DNA from: Crossaster papposus
Lineage: Eukaryota > Echinodermata > Asteroidea > Velatida > Solasteridae
Assembly: GCA_037893245.1 (NCBI GenBank)
Contig: JBAIAA010000807.1
Span: forward strand, 372,001-436,000
Length of the DNA: 64,000 nt
Reading direction: 5' to 3'
The notes under the pieces: model-generated
The model's database searches: none
The model's input: the letters and a program-made list of their open reading frames with translations, nothing else
Told to the model about the DNA's origin: nothing
Part shown: piece after piece, positions 32,984 through 44,244 of the stretch
Position numbering within the stretch: position 1 is the first letter of the stretch
Layout of the letters: each line of letters starts with the position of its first letter
Position numbers and translations under genes: made by a program

Positions 32984-33689
32984 GGTACATTAACCTTTAA
33001 TTTGAAGAAAAAATACAGAATAGTTGTAACATGTACGCGCTAATACGTCAAATTCCTTTCTCACCAGGTAACTTCAACATAAAACTATTTATGTACAACT
33101 TAAGAAAACATGCGTCGACTTCGACCCAGTTGCATATTTACAAAGGACTCGGTGGCGACACTACTGGATTAAGTTACATACCGGGTAGTTATACTTCATG
33201 TCAGACATTGTGACATGCGATGCTAGCTCCAAATACGCCAAGGGGCAGTTGGTTTATCTACATACCGGTACGTGTTATTAATCATTTAGTAGTTAACATG
33301 CAGTTTGTACTATAGTTGGGATTTTTAATTCCAATAGTGTACCAGTACATAAAGGGTAATGTCTGAGGAACACGCCAATACCAGCATGATAATCGGGAGA
33401 TTGATTATCACTGGTGCATGTACAAGTATTGGCGTGTTCCGAAGCTATTAGCCTAAAATCCAGACCCCTTCTGGTAAAGAGAATGTGAACAAAAAAATAC
33501 TGAGTACAATGGGGCCAGGTACAATGTAAACTGCCCTGCAAATGTGTGGCTTATTGACGGCACCGTACAATGCCGCAGTGTGAACTATAGAGTATCCATT
33601 TTTGTATACACATTGTGTTCCGTTTAGTTGACACAGTAATACAGTGCTGTAGTGTTTGTTTACTTGATAATGAATTGTGTTCAATATCA

Positions 33690-35032
33690 TTGTGTTGGTA
33701 ACGATGAGTTATCGTGTTGGTAACGATGAGTTATCGTGTTGGTAACGATGAGTTATCGTGTTGGTAACGATGAGTTATCGTGTTGGTAACGATGAGTTAT
33801 CGTGTTGGTAACGATGAGTTATCGTGTTGGTAACGATGAGTTATCGTGTTGGTAACGATGAGTTATCGTGTTGGTAACGATGAGTTATCGTGTTGGTAAC
33901 GATGAGTTATCGTGTTGGTAACGATGAGTTATCGTGTTGGTAACGATGAGTTATCGTGTTGGTAACGATGAGTTATCGTGTTGGTAACGATGAGTTATCG
34001 TGTTGGTAACGATGAGTTATCGTGTTGGTAACGATGAGTTATCGTGTTGGTAACGATGAGTTATCGTGTTGGTAACGATGAGTTATCGTGTTGGTAACGA
34101 TGAGTTATCGTGTTGGTAACGATGAGTAATCGTGTTGGTAACGATGAGTTATCGTGTTGGTAACGATGAGTTATCGTGTTGGTAACGATGAGTTATCGTG
34201 TTGGTAACGATGAGTTATCGTGTTGGTAACGATGAGTAATCGTGTTGGCAACGATGAGTAATCGTGTTGGCAACGATGAGTAATCGTGTTGGCAACGATG
34301 AGTAATCGTGTTGGCAACGATGAGTAATCGTGTTGGCAACGATGAGTTATTGTGTTGGCAACGATGAGTAATCGTGTTGGCAACGATGAGTTATTGTGTT
34401 GGCAACGATGAGCTATTGTGTTGGCAACGATGAGTTATTGTGTTGGCAACGATGAGTTATTGTGTTGGCAACGATGAGTTATTGTGTTGGCAACGATGAG
34501 CTATTGTGTTGGCAACGATGAGTTATTGTGTTGGCAACGATGAGTTATTGTGTTGGCAACGATGAGTAATTGTGTTGGCAACGATGAGTTATTGTGTTGG
34601 CAACGATGAGTTATTGTGTTGGCAACGATGAGTTATTGTGTTGGCAACGATGAGTTATTGTTTTGGCAACGATGAGCTATTGTGTTGGCAATGATGAGTT
34701 ATTGTGTTGGCAACGATGAGCTATTGTGTTGGCAACGATGAGCTATTGTGTTGGCAACGATGAGTTATTGTGTTGGCAACGATGAGTAATTGTGTTGGCA
34801 ACGATGAGTAATTGTGTTGGCAACGATGAGCTACATGTATTGTGTTGGCAACGATGAGCTATTGTGTTGGCAACGATGAGTTATTGTGTTGGCAACGATG
34901 AGTTATTGTGTTGGCAACGATGAGTTATTGTGTTGGCAACGATGAGTTATTGTGTTGGTAACGATGAGTTAATGTGTTGGTAACGATGAGTTATTGTGTT
35001 GGTAACGATGAGTTATTGTGCTGGTAATGATG
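33690..35032. repeat. 22-bp-unit minisatellite, about 61 copies
   Basis: The unit is GTTGGTAACGATGAGTTATC plus GT (22 bp), repeated head to tail for ~1343 bp. Variants are ordered along the array: GGTAAC...TTATC units at the left, a GGCAAC...TAATC block near 34230-34340, mixed GGCAAC with TTATTG, CTATTG or TAATTG to about 34940, and GGTAAC units again at the right edge. One unit near 34812 carries an ACATGT insertion. Open frames inside reflect the repeat (22 x 3 = 66 bp) and are not genes. Confidence 0.97.
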
Positions 35033-35309
35033 AGTTTCTGGCTAACAAGATATAATCGGCTAGTATTGTCGTGCACGAACAATAGGAATACGTCACGCCT
35101 GGATTTTACACGTACCGGTAGTTCAACACGGTTAATGGACCAGTATGTATCTAAGTTTGGTGAGGGGCCAATCGTTTGTACCGGTACATGAGAGCATCCT
35201 TTTTGTTTAGATGGTTCTCATATTTTCTTGCGTTTAAAGTTGGGCTGGTCGGTCAAAAAAAATATAAATTTGAAGAAAAAAAATAGCATATTCACCTGAT
35301 TAGAAAAAA

Positions 35310-35640
35310 GGTTGGATACATCATTGGTAATTGCTTGAATGATCACGAAAAGGTGGATTTGGAGGGCTGTATTTTATAGTAAATATCGTTTAACTGACAT
35401 GTCCAAAGTTTTACAATCATGGATGCTGAGAAAAGTAAGAGACACGGTGTTCCTTTTCAACCGGCGTCGGGCAGTGGTTCTTAGGTTGTTCTTGGCTTTT
35501 TATCGCGATCGCCATCCAGCGATCGCCAACAATTCATTTTTTTAAAAACAATTACAGGATTTCTAGTCAAACCATTTTGCTGGATGCCTACAATCGTTAT
35601 TTACTTTTAAATAAGTAAGATATATCTTAATATCTTAATA
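35310..35640 (+). mobile_element. MITE family A, copy lacking its right end
   Basis: GGTTGGATACATCATTGGTA, then AATATCGTTTAACTGACATG, TTTTACAATCATGGATGCTG and AAATAAGTAAGATATATCTT match the family. The right terminus has degenerated into ATCTTAATAT repeats. Confidence 0.8.
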
Positions 35641-35869
35641 TTCTTAATATCTTTATATTTCTTGATATACACACCTTTAAATGATGAGAAGTGCATTATC
35701 TCCAGTTTTGTTTATTGCAGTGAGTTCATCATTGCATAAAAATAATTTTGGCAAGATGCAGTTGACTTTTGCACAATGCAGCTCACAAATTTGTTTGCTG
35801 TTAGTGGCAGTCATGACATACTAATAAGATATACATGTACACGTACTACTTTACAAATATAGGGGAGTC

Positions 35870-35945
35870 AGGTTGGCGTAGCGGTTCTTTCCTCACCTTC
35901 TACTACTATGACCCGGGTTCGAATCCGTCCTGTGCCAATATTTAA
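35870..35945 (+). repeat. tRNA-derived SINE head
   Basis: TTGGCGTAGCGGTT resembles an A-box and GGTTCGAATCC is a B-box, spaced as in tRNA-derived SINEs. The flanking sequence does not form a clean acceptor stem. It is directly followed by a poly-pyrimidine stretch and an ATT microsatellite (35985-36005). Confidence 0.6.
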
Positions 35946-36005
35946 AACTGCACCTTCTTCTCATTGTCTTCTTTCTACAGGTGTCTTTATTATTATTATT
36001 ATTAT

Positions 36006-36425
36006 TTTCTGGTACTGAAACCAAGGATCCTTCAAAAGCGCTCAAGGCACTGTAGCTCGTAAGCCAGAAGAACCCCGAGAGGCTATGTCAGCCAGGAACA
36101 CCGGGGGCAAACCACTTCTCTTAGCGATAAGTGTTCTGGGTTCTTTTAGGTGCATTATACAATTTTATAATGGGAAAGATATATACACACATTATAAATT
36201 ATACAACACACGGGACCTACAACTTTACGTCCCATCCGAAGGGCGAAGCAATAGTGGTTTAATTGCCTTGCTTAAGGACACACGTGTCGACACCGGGACT
36301 TGAACTCACGCTCTGCGGAACAGAAAACCCAGCTCTTAACCGCTCGGCCACGACACTCCACAGTGAGGGATCCTAAGCTTTTGATGGATCCTTGGTTTCA
36401 TTACCAGAAATAAAAAATAATAATG
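36006..36425. mobile_element. Inverted-repeat element with tRNA-like interior
   Basis: The ends are TTTTCTGGTACTGAAACCAAGGATCC and a near-complement at about 36385-36412. The interior has GTAGCTCGTAAGCCAGAAG, and a reverse tRNA-like block (GACTTGAACTCACGCTCTGC, then TTAACCGCTCGGCCACGACA) at about 36296-36355. Repeats of this appearance are, to my knowledge, common in echinoderm genomes. Confidence 0.6.
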
Positions 36426-36977
36426 ATAATATAGACACCTTATACGATGAGAGCCAACACAATGCATCCTCGCATCCTCTGGGATTCCACAGGTTGTTGT
36501 ACGCCATATTTTGCGTATAAACTAATAATTTCTTAAAGCTTTCAAATAACACAGAACAGAATTGTATACATTTACTATTCACTTGTTTTTATTTGCAATT
36601 TTGTTGGTGACTGGGCTTCTTTTTTTTTGGGGGGGGGGGGGGGGAGCTTAAAATAGGGTCGGTTAAAAATGAGAATCACACAAATAAACTAGAACTATGT
36701 CTGTTTGTTGAACAGAACATATGGCTTTTCCAGTGTCAGTTTATGACATCATCCTTCACGTAATTTCAGATTTTTATTGATATAAATATTTACCTACCCA
36801 CTGAATTTCATTACAATGCTATTTTAAATGCGTTTTGAAAATTTTGATGTCATGATTAGTTGAGAAACAAATTGTATTTTAATATATGTTGCATTTTCAC
36901 CCATGCGTTCACTTCAACAACCGATTGCGTAGAACGGCCTCAGCGACTTATTCCTGATTACGATGCAGCGGGTCACA

Positions 36978-37260
36978 AATATCGTTTAACTGACCTGTCT
37001 AAATCTCACAATAATGGATGCCGAACAAACAGCAAGAAAATCGGTATTTGTTTTGAACCGGCGTCAGGCAGATGTTCTTGTTGTTTTCGCAATCGATTTT
37101 TTTAAAAATAAAATTCAATTTTTTAAAACAATTATGGGATATACATTGTAGCACAATCGTTTTGCTGGATGCCTAGAATTATTATTTACTTTCAAATAAA
37201 TAAGACATTTCTTAATAATTCGGTAGTAAATTGTTTTCGATATCTGCAAACATTCTACCT
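36978..37260 (+). mobile_element. MITE family A, internal and right portion
   Basis: AAATATCGTTTAACTGACCT, GATGCCTAGAATTATTATTT and CTTAATAATTCGGTAGTAAA match the family. The left terminus is missing and the right end reads GATATCTGCAAACATTCTACC. Confidence 0.8.
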
Positions 37261-37504
37261 TTGTATGTGATATTTTAGCACATACGTACAAATGTACAGT
37301 ACTTACGTTGCTGTCATTTTGCTCATGAATATTATGCAGCCATAAATTATGCTTCCGGGCAAACAAACTTTGAAGAGTCAGACGAACTATCTTTTCACGA
37401 CCAATTAATAAAAAATAAAAAAATCTAAGTAGCCCTACTGCACTGAAAGACCGAATGAAACACACGCAACATGTCTCAAGCACAAACGACATGTAGACAT
37501 GCAG

Positions 37505-37690
37505 CTAATGGTCTGGAACTGGCAGGATCTCGCCAGGATGGAAAAATCCCAGAGGGATCCCGGTTCCTTACTAGGATTTGGTTCTGACTAAAATCGGGAT
37601 CCCGGTTGTGAAGAATATTCCGCCGGATCCCGGCAGAATAATTTCAACAACCGGGATTCATTATGAACATTATCCCTGCGGGATCCAAGA
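37505..37690. repeat. GGGATCCCGG-rich degenerate repeat
   Basis: Several variants of GGGATCCCGG and CCGGATCCCGG occur within ~190 bp. The motif resembles the larger array at 60613-61105. It is non-coding. Confidence 0.6.
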
Positions 37691-37998
37691 GGAAAATTGT
37701 TTACAACAGAGATTTCTTTTTCCACCGTGAATTTGGTACTTGGTAGGCCTAACATTTTTATAATTTTGTTCAAAGATGTTAACTGAAGTTGTGATTAATT
37801 ATGAAAACTCTTTTTTCAAGGATTTCTCTACTTTTTATGCTATATAAAGCAAAGTTGTCTGTGTGTCTGTGGTCAGAAAAGTGTTTGTCCGCTCATAACT
37901 CGAGAACTACGCACCCCAGAGCAAAACTAAAGGCATACTCGGAACGAGGGTCCTTTTCAGGGGAAAACACTGTCAAACCAACAAATGCTAGAGATTTT

Positions 37999-38352
37999 TC
38001 ATCCTTTTGGAGTATCGAACTTGCGTGACCTTGAGTACAAAGTGCGTTGTACAATTAATTTGGTTCGTAGTGCTTCGTCATAATCGCGCATGGTTTCTAT
38101 TGTTGCATTCTGCTCCGCCTGAAGTGAGGCAACCATCCATTGAATACATCTAGATTCCATCTGATGTAAATGTTCGCGTCGTTTACAATTTTTGTTCTCA
38201 CGCCCGTACGTACGCAACAACATTTTCCTAAATTTATTCCAACCAAATTTATTCGCGTCCGTAATCTGGGCCGCGGAGGAGCAGTACATAATTGTAATGT
38301 TTACGTTTGAGAAATAATGTAAATGTATGCCTTGTTCAGTGTCGTCACACAT
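37999..38352 (-). CDS. Unidentified open frame, 117 codons, possibly a mobile-element remnant
   Basis: The minus-strand frame has an amphipathic, charged second half (KMLLRTYGRENKNCKRREHL, then SLQAEQNATIETMRDYDEAL) that looks helical rather than random. This could be a remnant of a helical accessory protein. I recognise no family, and there is no splice or promoter evidence. It may be spurious. Confidence 0.25.
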   Translation of the reverse strand: MCDDTEQGIHLHYFSNVNITIMYCSSAAQITDANKFGWNKFRKMLLRTYGRENKNCKRREHLHQMESRCIQWMVASLQAEQNATIETMRDYDEALRTKLIVQRTLYSRSRKFDTPKG

Positions 38353-38483
38353 TTGTTCAGGCGACTCTTTTTATCTTATCTCTCATACAAAAGTTTCAAT
38401 CCATTACAAGCATTATTAACAGTTACAGAGAAGAAAAATCATCAAATTCTGTGCGGCGGTTGTTTTCCGAGTGAGAAGAAACT

Positions 38484-38815
38484 CGGTCCCAGTCAACTCG
38501 GCCCAAAATCAGCTTAGCCCAAAGTTGAGACAACTCGACCGTCCAGACAACCCGAAGTCTTGATGTACATGCAGCGCGTGTACACAGACTTCGGGTTGTC
38601 TGGACGGTCAAGACAACTCGACCGTCCAGACAACTCGAAGTCTATATGTACATGCAGCGCGTGTAGAGCGTTCGGTGCGCCGTTCACTCGGTCCCACTCT
38701 GTCCCAACTAAATTTTGGTCGGAAAAGTTAAGTATTGACGGTCGAGCTGTCTCGGCTTTGGGCCGAGTTAACTTATTAAAGGTCGATTTGACTTTGGGCC
38801 GAATTGACCTGAACC
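38484..38815. mobile_element. Foldback element with nested hairpins (~330 bp)
   Basis: The outer inverted repeats read GGTCCCAGTCAACTCGGCCC and, at the far end, the complement of a related GGTTCAGGTCAATTCGGCCC. Inside, CGACCGTCCAGACAACCCGA and its complement form a hairpin at 38538-38609, and ATGTACATGCAGCGCGTGTA occurs twice. It is non-coding; the frames inside are shadows. Confidence 0.75.
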
Positions 38816-39290
38816 AGGCAGGATTGCACATGGTTTGCTAAGGTCGTAGTCCTACCATTGTGAAAATACAGGGGGTCAAACAAAACAAAAATGGCCAAGG
38901 ATTGCAAAAATTGCAACAAAAATAATATGTTAGTGGCATATTTAATTATATCCATCCAATATTTTCTGCTTATAGTTGGGTTTTAATATTAAAAAGTGAT
39001 TTGTGTTCCTAGCGGCATCGTCAAATTCTGTCAAGTGTCATCCGGGAACTTTACACCGATTCTTGGTCAAGTTCCCAGACCCAATTTACGCTGATACGCG
39101 TTGTATAAGGTAACTGACTAAAATGTGTTGATCACTTTTTGAAATCAAAGTTTATTACGTCTATTGTAACATTTTTTATCGGGCAAGAAGCGAGCCCAAT
39201 AGTCTGTATGAATAGGAAGAGGGTTTTGTAACTTAATTTTCTTACTTACTGAGTTACTTTTGTTACTCATCTGCTCATAATGGTTTGGAA

Positions 39291-39585
39291 TAGTCGGCAG
39301 GCCAACCCCGGGAAATATGCTTAAACAAACTTTTGATGGCATTTTTTGTTCAAAGCTGGCAACCATGCTAGAAAGTTTCACTATGGTCCAGGCTTTCATA
39401 ATCACTCGGTTGCCAAAATGGCATTTGACCTTGAAGGTCAAATTTGAGGGTCAAAAGGTCAAACGAGGTCATATTTTCATTTTTGTTGATTTGGTCTTGT
39501 ACTTTCATATAACATCCAGTTTGGCACAAACAATTGAATATTTAATAAGTTATAAGGGTTTTAACTTCTAAAATAATAGGTAAAT
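39291..39585 (+). repeat. Left terminal inverted repeat of the 9.45-kb element
   Basis: It matches the reverse complement of 48455-48743 over nearly its whole length, apart from a short indel-rich patch near 39310-39330. It contains clustered AGGTCA-type hexamers (TGACCTTGAAGGTCA, GGGTCAAAAGGTCA, GAGGTCA at about 39427-39471), which could be subterminal protein-binding sites. Confidence 0.9.
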
Positions 39586-40145
39586 GTAAAGAAATTTCGA
39601 CAATAAATGCCAAATTATCCCTAATGTGTTGCGTTTTGTGATGTACTCAGATAACACTTCTTTAATGATGCTTTTTCCCCTTTATTTTTTAGATCACATA
39701 CAGGAATAATTATGGGCTTCCATTCCCGAGGCCCTTAATATTATTGACCTAATTAGCACAATTATCTATAGGTCAAGAGGTCAAGGTAAATTTAAAAAAC
39801 ATCAAAACTAAAGTATTTTGCCATATTAAACTAATCACCCTTTCTTTCTGCTTCACTTTCCAGGCATGCATGTTTATGAGCACAAGCCTATTATATATAA
39901 CTTACCATTCTTAGTCAAAAGCCCAACCAACATTTAAGGTGAGTTTGTATGTCACACATTCCTGTCCACATGTTTAATTTCCAGCTGCCTGTACACGTGA
40001 TTCTAGCATGGTATGGGAACTCCCTTCTCCTGCCTTCTTCCCACATATCCTAAACCTTATAGCACTTACTGTGTTTCTCTCTGCTTTGCTTTGCTTTTCC
40101 ATCTTGTGGTGTCACGGTTGTGGTTTTTCCTTTCAGGTTTCAAAA

Positions 40146-41379
40146 ATGGAGGGTGGTAGAGTTCTTCCACTTGCCACACTTAAACGGAAGCAAGATACCA
40201 GTGCAACTGGTGATTATTCCAGTTGTCTTCTCTGCCAAGAAGGGGACAGACACAACAACAAGCTAAGTCTGGCTTCTGCTGACGGGAAAAAAAAGATCCA
40301 ACAAGCTGCTGCTGAAAGGACACGGCTGAAGGATCGGGCGTCCTTGCCCACTTTGAACAGAATAATGAGTATACCAAATGATGACTGGACTGGTGTAGTA
40401 ATGAAGTGGCACAAGACGTGCTACATTAACTTTGCATCGGAGAGTCGCTTGTCTCGACTACGGGATCGAAGGAGCAAGGAACACGCAGGCCTTTTAGCTG
40501 AATCTAGTACCACTACAGCAAGGATGGACGAACGAACTGCAAGTTCGTCGTATGAAACTCGCAAGCATAGGCATGCTTCAGTTGAATGGGAACACTGCAT
40601 ATTCTGCCAACGATCAGGAAAAGCTGACCTCCACAGTGTAATGACAATGCAAGTGTCGCAAAAGATCATCGACTTGTCAAAAGAGGACTTTGTCATGTCA
40701 GTTAGAATGGCCAATGTTGTAGACTTAATAGCTGCAGAGGGGAAGTACCACAAGCAATGCTTTGTTGAATTTGAGCGAAGGGTGAAAAAGACAAAAGGAC
40801 GTCATTCTCGGTGTTCAGATCCAGTCCTGAATGTCCTGGGGGACATGTTACTGGAGGGTCTGTCCGTCGGTAATGTGTACGATATGGGAACTGCTTGGAA
40901 GAGATATGAAGAACTATGCAGTGCAAAGAACCAAGCCATCCCTGATAGCTACTTGTCCAGAAGACAGACATTCTATACTGCATTACAGAATGTTATTGGT
41001 GACGAAGGTTCATTCATAAGACCACGTAATCGAAAAGCACCACTTCTTTATCCCAGTGACAAATCTCAGTATGTTATTGCCTGTGCCCTGTCAGATATCT
41101 CGGACCGAAAGGATGACTGTAATAAAGATGACGCACCCACGATACGCGAACAGCTCCCCTCAGTCAATGAACTGCAGGAAATTGTCCACTCTGCCCTTGA
41201 ACTTCGAGCCGACTTGGAACGGATGCCTGGTCACGATACAGCGTGGAGGGGTCTAACAGCAGACGCAGTGGAAGCCATTGTTCCAGATAGCTTATATCTG
41301 TTTCTCTCTGTACTGTTTGGTGGGACTGATGTGTTGGATACTGATAAAGATGAACAGGGGGAGATAGAAAGATCTGCAA
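40146..41379 (+). CDS. Transposon-encoded protein, N-terminal part with two Cys/His motifs
   Basis: The chosen ATG at 40146 follows a likely acceptor (TTTTTCCTTTCAG at 40137); the frame is open further upstream without similarity. Two repeated modules pair CxxC with HxxxC: CLLC (residues ~27-30) with KWHKTCYINF (~86-95), and CIFC (~150-153) with KYHKQCFVEF (~200-209). They are probably zinc-binding and suit DNA recognition near the termini. Next comes NVLGDMLLEGLSVGNVYDMG and a helical region up to EIERSA, where a LINE insertion cuts the frame at 41379. After one copy of the target repeat the frame continues at 44546 with TKQKILNIAQD. I recognise this protein type from other invertebrate genomes only as uncharacterised. 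Confidence 0.75.
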
Positions 41380-44244
41380 GTAGACATAACAGATGGTATT
41401 ATCTGCAATCAAAGTTCCGAGGGTTTCTCATTCGCCCATCTTAATGTAAGAAGCCTCATAAACAAATTTGACCATTTTAAGATTGTAATATCTAAAAATC
41501 CATTCGACATCATCTGTCTAAACGAAACTTTTTGCGACGCCTCAATCTCTGATGACGAAATAACTCTACCAAATTATTCTATTGTCAGAAAAGACAGGAA
41601 CCGACATGGTGGCGGTGTTGCAATTTACATTCGAGATACCCTAATGTTCTCTCGTCGTGAAGATCTCGAAATATATGATGTCGAGTGTATATGGGTTGAA
41701 ATTAAGTGCAAACAAAGACAGCCTGTGCTTATCAGTTCTATTTATAGGCCTCCTTCAAGCTCTGTCAAATTTATGGGAAAACTGAGTGATATCCTTAATA
41801 AGGCCTCGTGTGAATGTAAAGAAATTATTACAACTGGGGACTTTAATTGTGATGTTTCAGAGGAATACGATGGTATGCAATCAAATCCAATTATTTCTTG
41901 CTTTAGTTTGTTCCAAATGGCGCAACTCATACATGACCCAACACGTGTCACTGAATCTACTAAAACTACCATCGATCTCATTTTTAGTTCCCACCCAGAG
42001 CTCATAAAGGACTGTGGTGTTTTACCAGTCCTAATCAGTGATCATTATCTTGTTTATGGGCTACACAGTTGGAAAACACCAAAAATGAAAGGTCGTTTAA
42101 TAAATTTTCGATGTCTAAAAAATATAGACAGTGATGCATTTACGGATGATCTCCGTAATGCACCATGGCAAGATGTTTTTGATTGTTATGATGTGGATAA
42201 TGCATGGTCTATATGGTACTCCATATTTATGAGTATTATTAACCTCCATGCGCCAGTCAAAACCAAACGCATTCGGGGTGCCTCAGTACCGTGGCTCGAT
42301 AGCGAAATTCTTAAACTTATGCGGCAGCGCGATCGTGTACACAAAATTGCAAAGCACACAGGCTTACAAATTCATTGGGATTCATACAAAAACTTGCGGA
42401 ACAATGTTACTAATAAAATCCGCAGTAAAAAGAGTAATTATTACACATCCGCCATAGAAGAAAATAAAAGCATCTCTTCTATGCTGTGGAAAACTCTGAA
42501 GGAGGTACTCCCTAAGAAACAAAAAACTGTACCAAATTCGATTACTTCCCCAAATGGGGAAAATATTGACAATATCGCCGACATTGCTGATACATTAAAT
42601 GAACACTTTTCAACAATCGGCAAGCGTACTGCTGGAAATTACCCTTTGCGTGAACTTGAAATAGATGACAATACTGACGCCTCTATATTTGATTCTGTTG
42701 ATGAAGATTGCGTAGTACCTAACATTACAGAAGAGTTTGTTCGAAAGCAAATATCATCCATGTCGGTTGGGAAAGCAACAGGTCCGGATGGAATTAGTGT
42801 TAAAATGATTAAAATTGCTTCACCTCATATCATTAAATCTTTAACTCATATTGTTAACCTGTCTATAAGATGTGAGCGATACCCTAAAGATTGGAAACAT
42901 GCTTTAGTAACACCAATTCACAAGGGAGGAGATAAATGTAGTACAGGTAACTATCGTCCAATTTCTATACTGCCAATTATCTCTAAGATTTTAGAAAGAT
43001 GGGTGCACTCATCGGTATATAGATATCTTGATGAAAACAATCTGATTCCTAGTTGCCAGTCGGGATTTAGACCCCTGCACTCAACTGAAAGCACCCTACA
43101 TGACTTAACAAACAAGTGTTTTGCGGCCATGGAGAATGGACAAGTTACAGGCAGTGTGTTTATAGACCTCAGTAAAGCATTTGATTGTGTTGATCATGAA
43201 ATCTTACTAAAGAAACTAGAAAGGATGAACATGTCATCCTCTGTAATAAATTGGTTTAAGTCGTACCTAAGTGAACGTAGTCAGTCTGTGAATATTGGCG
43301 GCACCATATCAAAGGTCCTGTCCGTAAACACTGGTGTTCCACAGGGGTCGATACTAGGTCCACTTTTATTCATTGTTTATACTAGTGACCTTCCATTTTG
43401 TATTGCTCCAAACTGCAACTTATTTATGTATGCAGATGACTCCACATTAACGTGTAGCTCCTCCAACATTAATATAATAGAAAGTAGCTTAAATACAGCT
43501 CTTACTAGTTTTCACAACTGGTGCGGAAGGAACAAGCTAGCTTTAAATGCCACCAAAACCAAATGCATGCTTATTGGTACTAGGCAGAAAATATCTAATG
43601 TTAATTTAAATGTATGCATTGCTGGTAGTCGTATTGAAAATGTGAAGTCTTATAAATGTTTGGGTGTAATTATTGATGAAGCATTAAGTTGGGCCCCACA
43701 TGTCGAATACGTAAGAAAAAATGTGGTGTCTAAATTAGGTATACTAAGAAGAATCCGTGATTGTATTCCTCAGCACAGCTTGCACACACTATTTGTAAGT
43801 CTAGTTATGCCAACATTAGAGTATTGTTGTACTGTGTGGGGAGGAAGGTACATATCTCACGATAATATGTTAAACAAATGTCTCAAAAGAGCCGCGCGGA
43901 TAATCCTTAAATGTACCTTCCTCACCCCTTCAGAGGATATGTTTGCTCGTCTTAATTGGGCCCCTTTTTCAAAAAGAGTCAAGTCAAAAAAGGCTATTCT
44001 TGTCTTCAAAAGTATCAACAAAATGACTCCTTTGTACATGACAAATATTTTCAAACCACTTACAGTAATTCGCGAAACAAGGCAATCAACCCACACGGCA
44101 CTGAAAGTTCCTTTCGCCAAAAAAGAATGCTACGCCACAAGTTTCGCTGTGAGTGGTGCAAATATTTGGAATAATCTGCCCGAACAATTGCGAACATTGG
44201 ACTCATTAAGCACATTTAAATCAGAGCTCCGACATGCCATCTGA
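41380..44244 (+). CDS. LINE ORF2: APE-type endonuclease and reverse transcriptase, uninterrupted
   Basis: About 954 codons without a stop or frameshift. Endonuclease motifs: AHLNVRSLINKFDHF, IICLNETFCD, HGGGVAIYIRD, ISSIYRPPSS, TTGDFNCDVS, TIDLIFSSHPEL and LISDHYLVYG. RT motifs: KDWKHALVTPIHKGG, NYRPISILPIISKILER, CQSGFRPLHSTEST, SVFIDLSKAFDCVDH, TGVPQGSILGPLLFIVY and LFMYADDSTL, all with expected catalytic Asp residues. The C-terminus has LEYCCTVWGG and NIWNNLPEQLRTLDS. Family: jockey/CR1 group. The ORF makes the proteins for target-primed retrotransposition. Its integrity suggests a recent insertion. The 5' end contains no clear start codon of its own. Confidence 0.9.
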   Translation, partial: VDITDGIICNQSSEGFSFAHLNVRSLINKFDHFKIVISKNPFDIICLNETFCDASISDDEITLPNYSIVRKDRNRHGGGVAIYIRDTLMFSRREDLEIYDVECIWVEIKCKQRQPVLISSIYRPPSSSVKFMGKLSDILNKASCECKEIITTGDFNCDVSEEYDGMQSNPIISCFSLFQMAQLIHDPTRVTESTKTTIDLIFSSHPELIKDCGVLPVLISDHYLVYGLHSWKTPKMKGRLINFRCLKNIDSDAFTDDLRNAPWQDVFDCYDVDNAWSIWYSIFMSIINLHAPVKTKRIRGASVPWLDSEILKLMRQRDRVHKIAKHTGLQIHWDSYKNLRNNVTNKIRSKKSNYYTSAIEENKSISSMLWKTLKEVLPKKQKTVPNSITSPNGENIDNIADIADTLNEHFSTIGKRTAGNYPLRELEIDDNTDASIFDSVDEDCVVPNITEEFVRKQISSMSVGKATGPDGISVKMIKIASPHIIKSLTHIVNLSIRCERYPKDWKHALVTPIHKGGDKCSTGNYRPISILPIISKILERWVHSSVYRYLDENNLIPSCQSGFRPLHSTESTLHDLTNKCFAAMENGQVTGSVFIDLSKAFDCVDHEILLKKLERMNMSSSVINWFKSYLSERSQSVNIGGTISKVLSVNTGVPQGSILGPLLFIVYTSDLPFCIAPNCNLFMYADDSTLTCSSSNINIIESSLNTALTSFHNWCGRNKLALNATKTKCMLIGTRQKISNVNLNVCIAGSRIENVKSYKCLGVIIDEALSWAPHVEYVRKNVVSKLGILRRIRDCIPQHSLHTLFVSLVMPTLEYCCTVWGGRYISHDNMLNKCLKRAARIILKCTFLTPSEDMFARLNWAPFSKRVKSKKAILVFKSINKMTPLYMTNIFKPLTVIRETRQSTHTALKVPFAKKECYATSFAVSGANIWNNLPEQLRTLDSLSTFKSELRHAI

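Noticed and set aside
34171..34383. Open frame encoding a repeated PTRLLIVANTITHRCQHDYSS-like peptide
   Set aside because: A by-product of the 22-bp repeat (three units equal 66 bp, so the frame stays open). No start context or splice evidence.
33690..35032. CRISPR array-like regular repeats
   Set aside because: Repeats are head to tail with no unique spacers, in a eukaryotic context. It is a minisatellite.
35870..35945. tRNA gene
   Set aside because: Only the Pol III boxes are preserved; flanking stems fail to pair, consistent with a SINE head.
38323..38841. Open frames overlapping the foldback at 38.5-38.8 kb
   Set aside because: Both strands give similar peptides because the DNA is an inverted repeat; no conserved protein.
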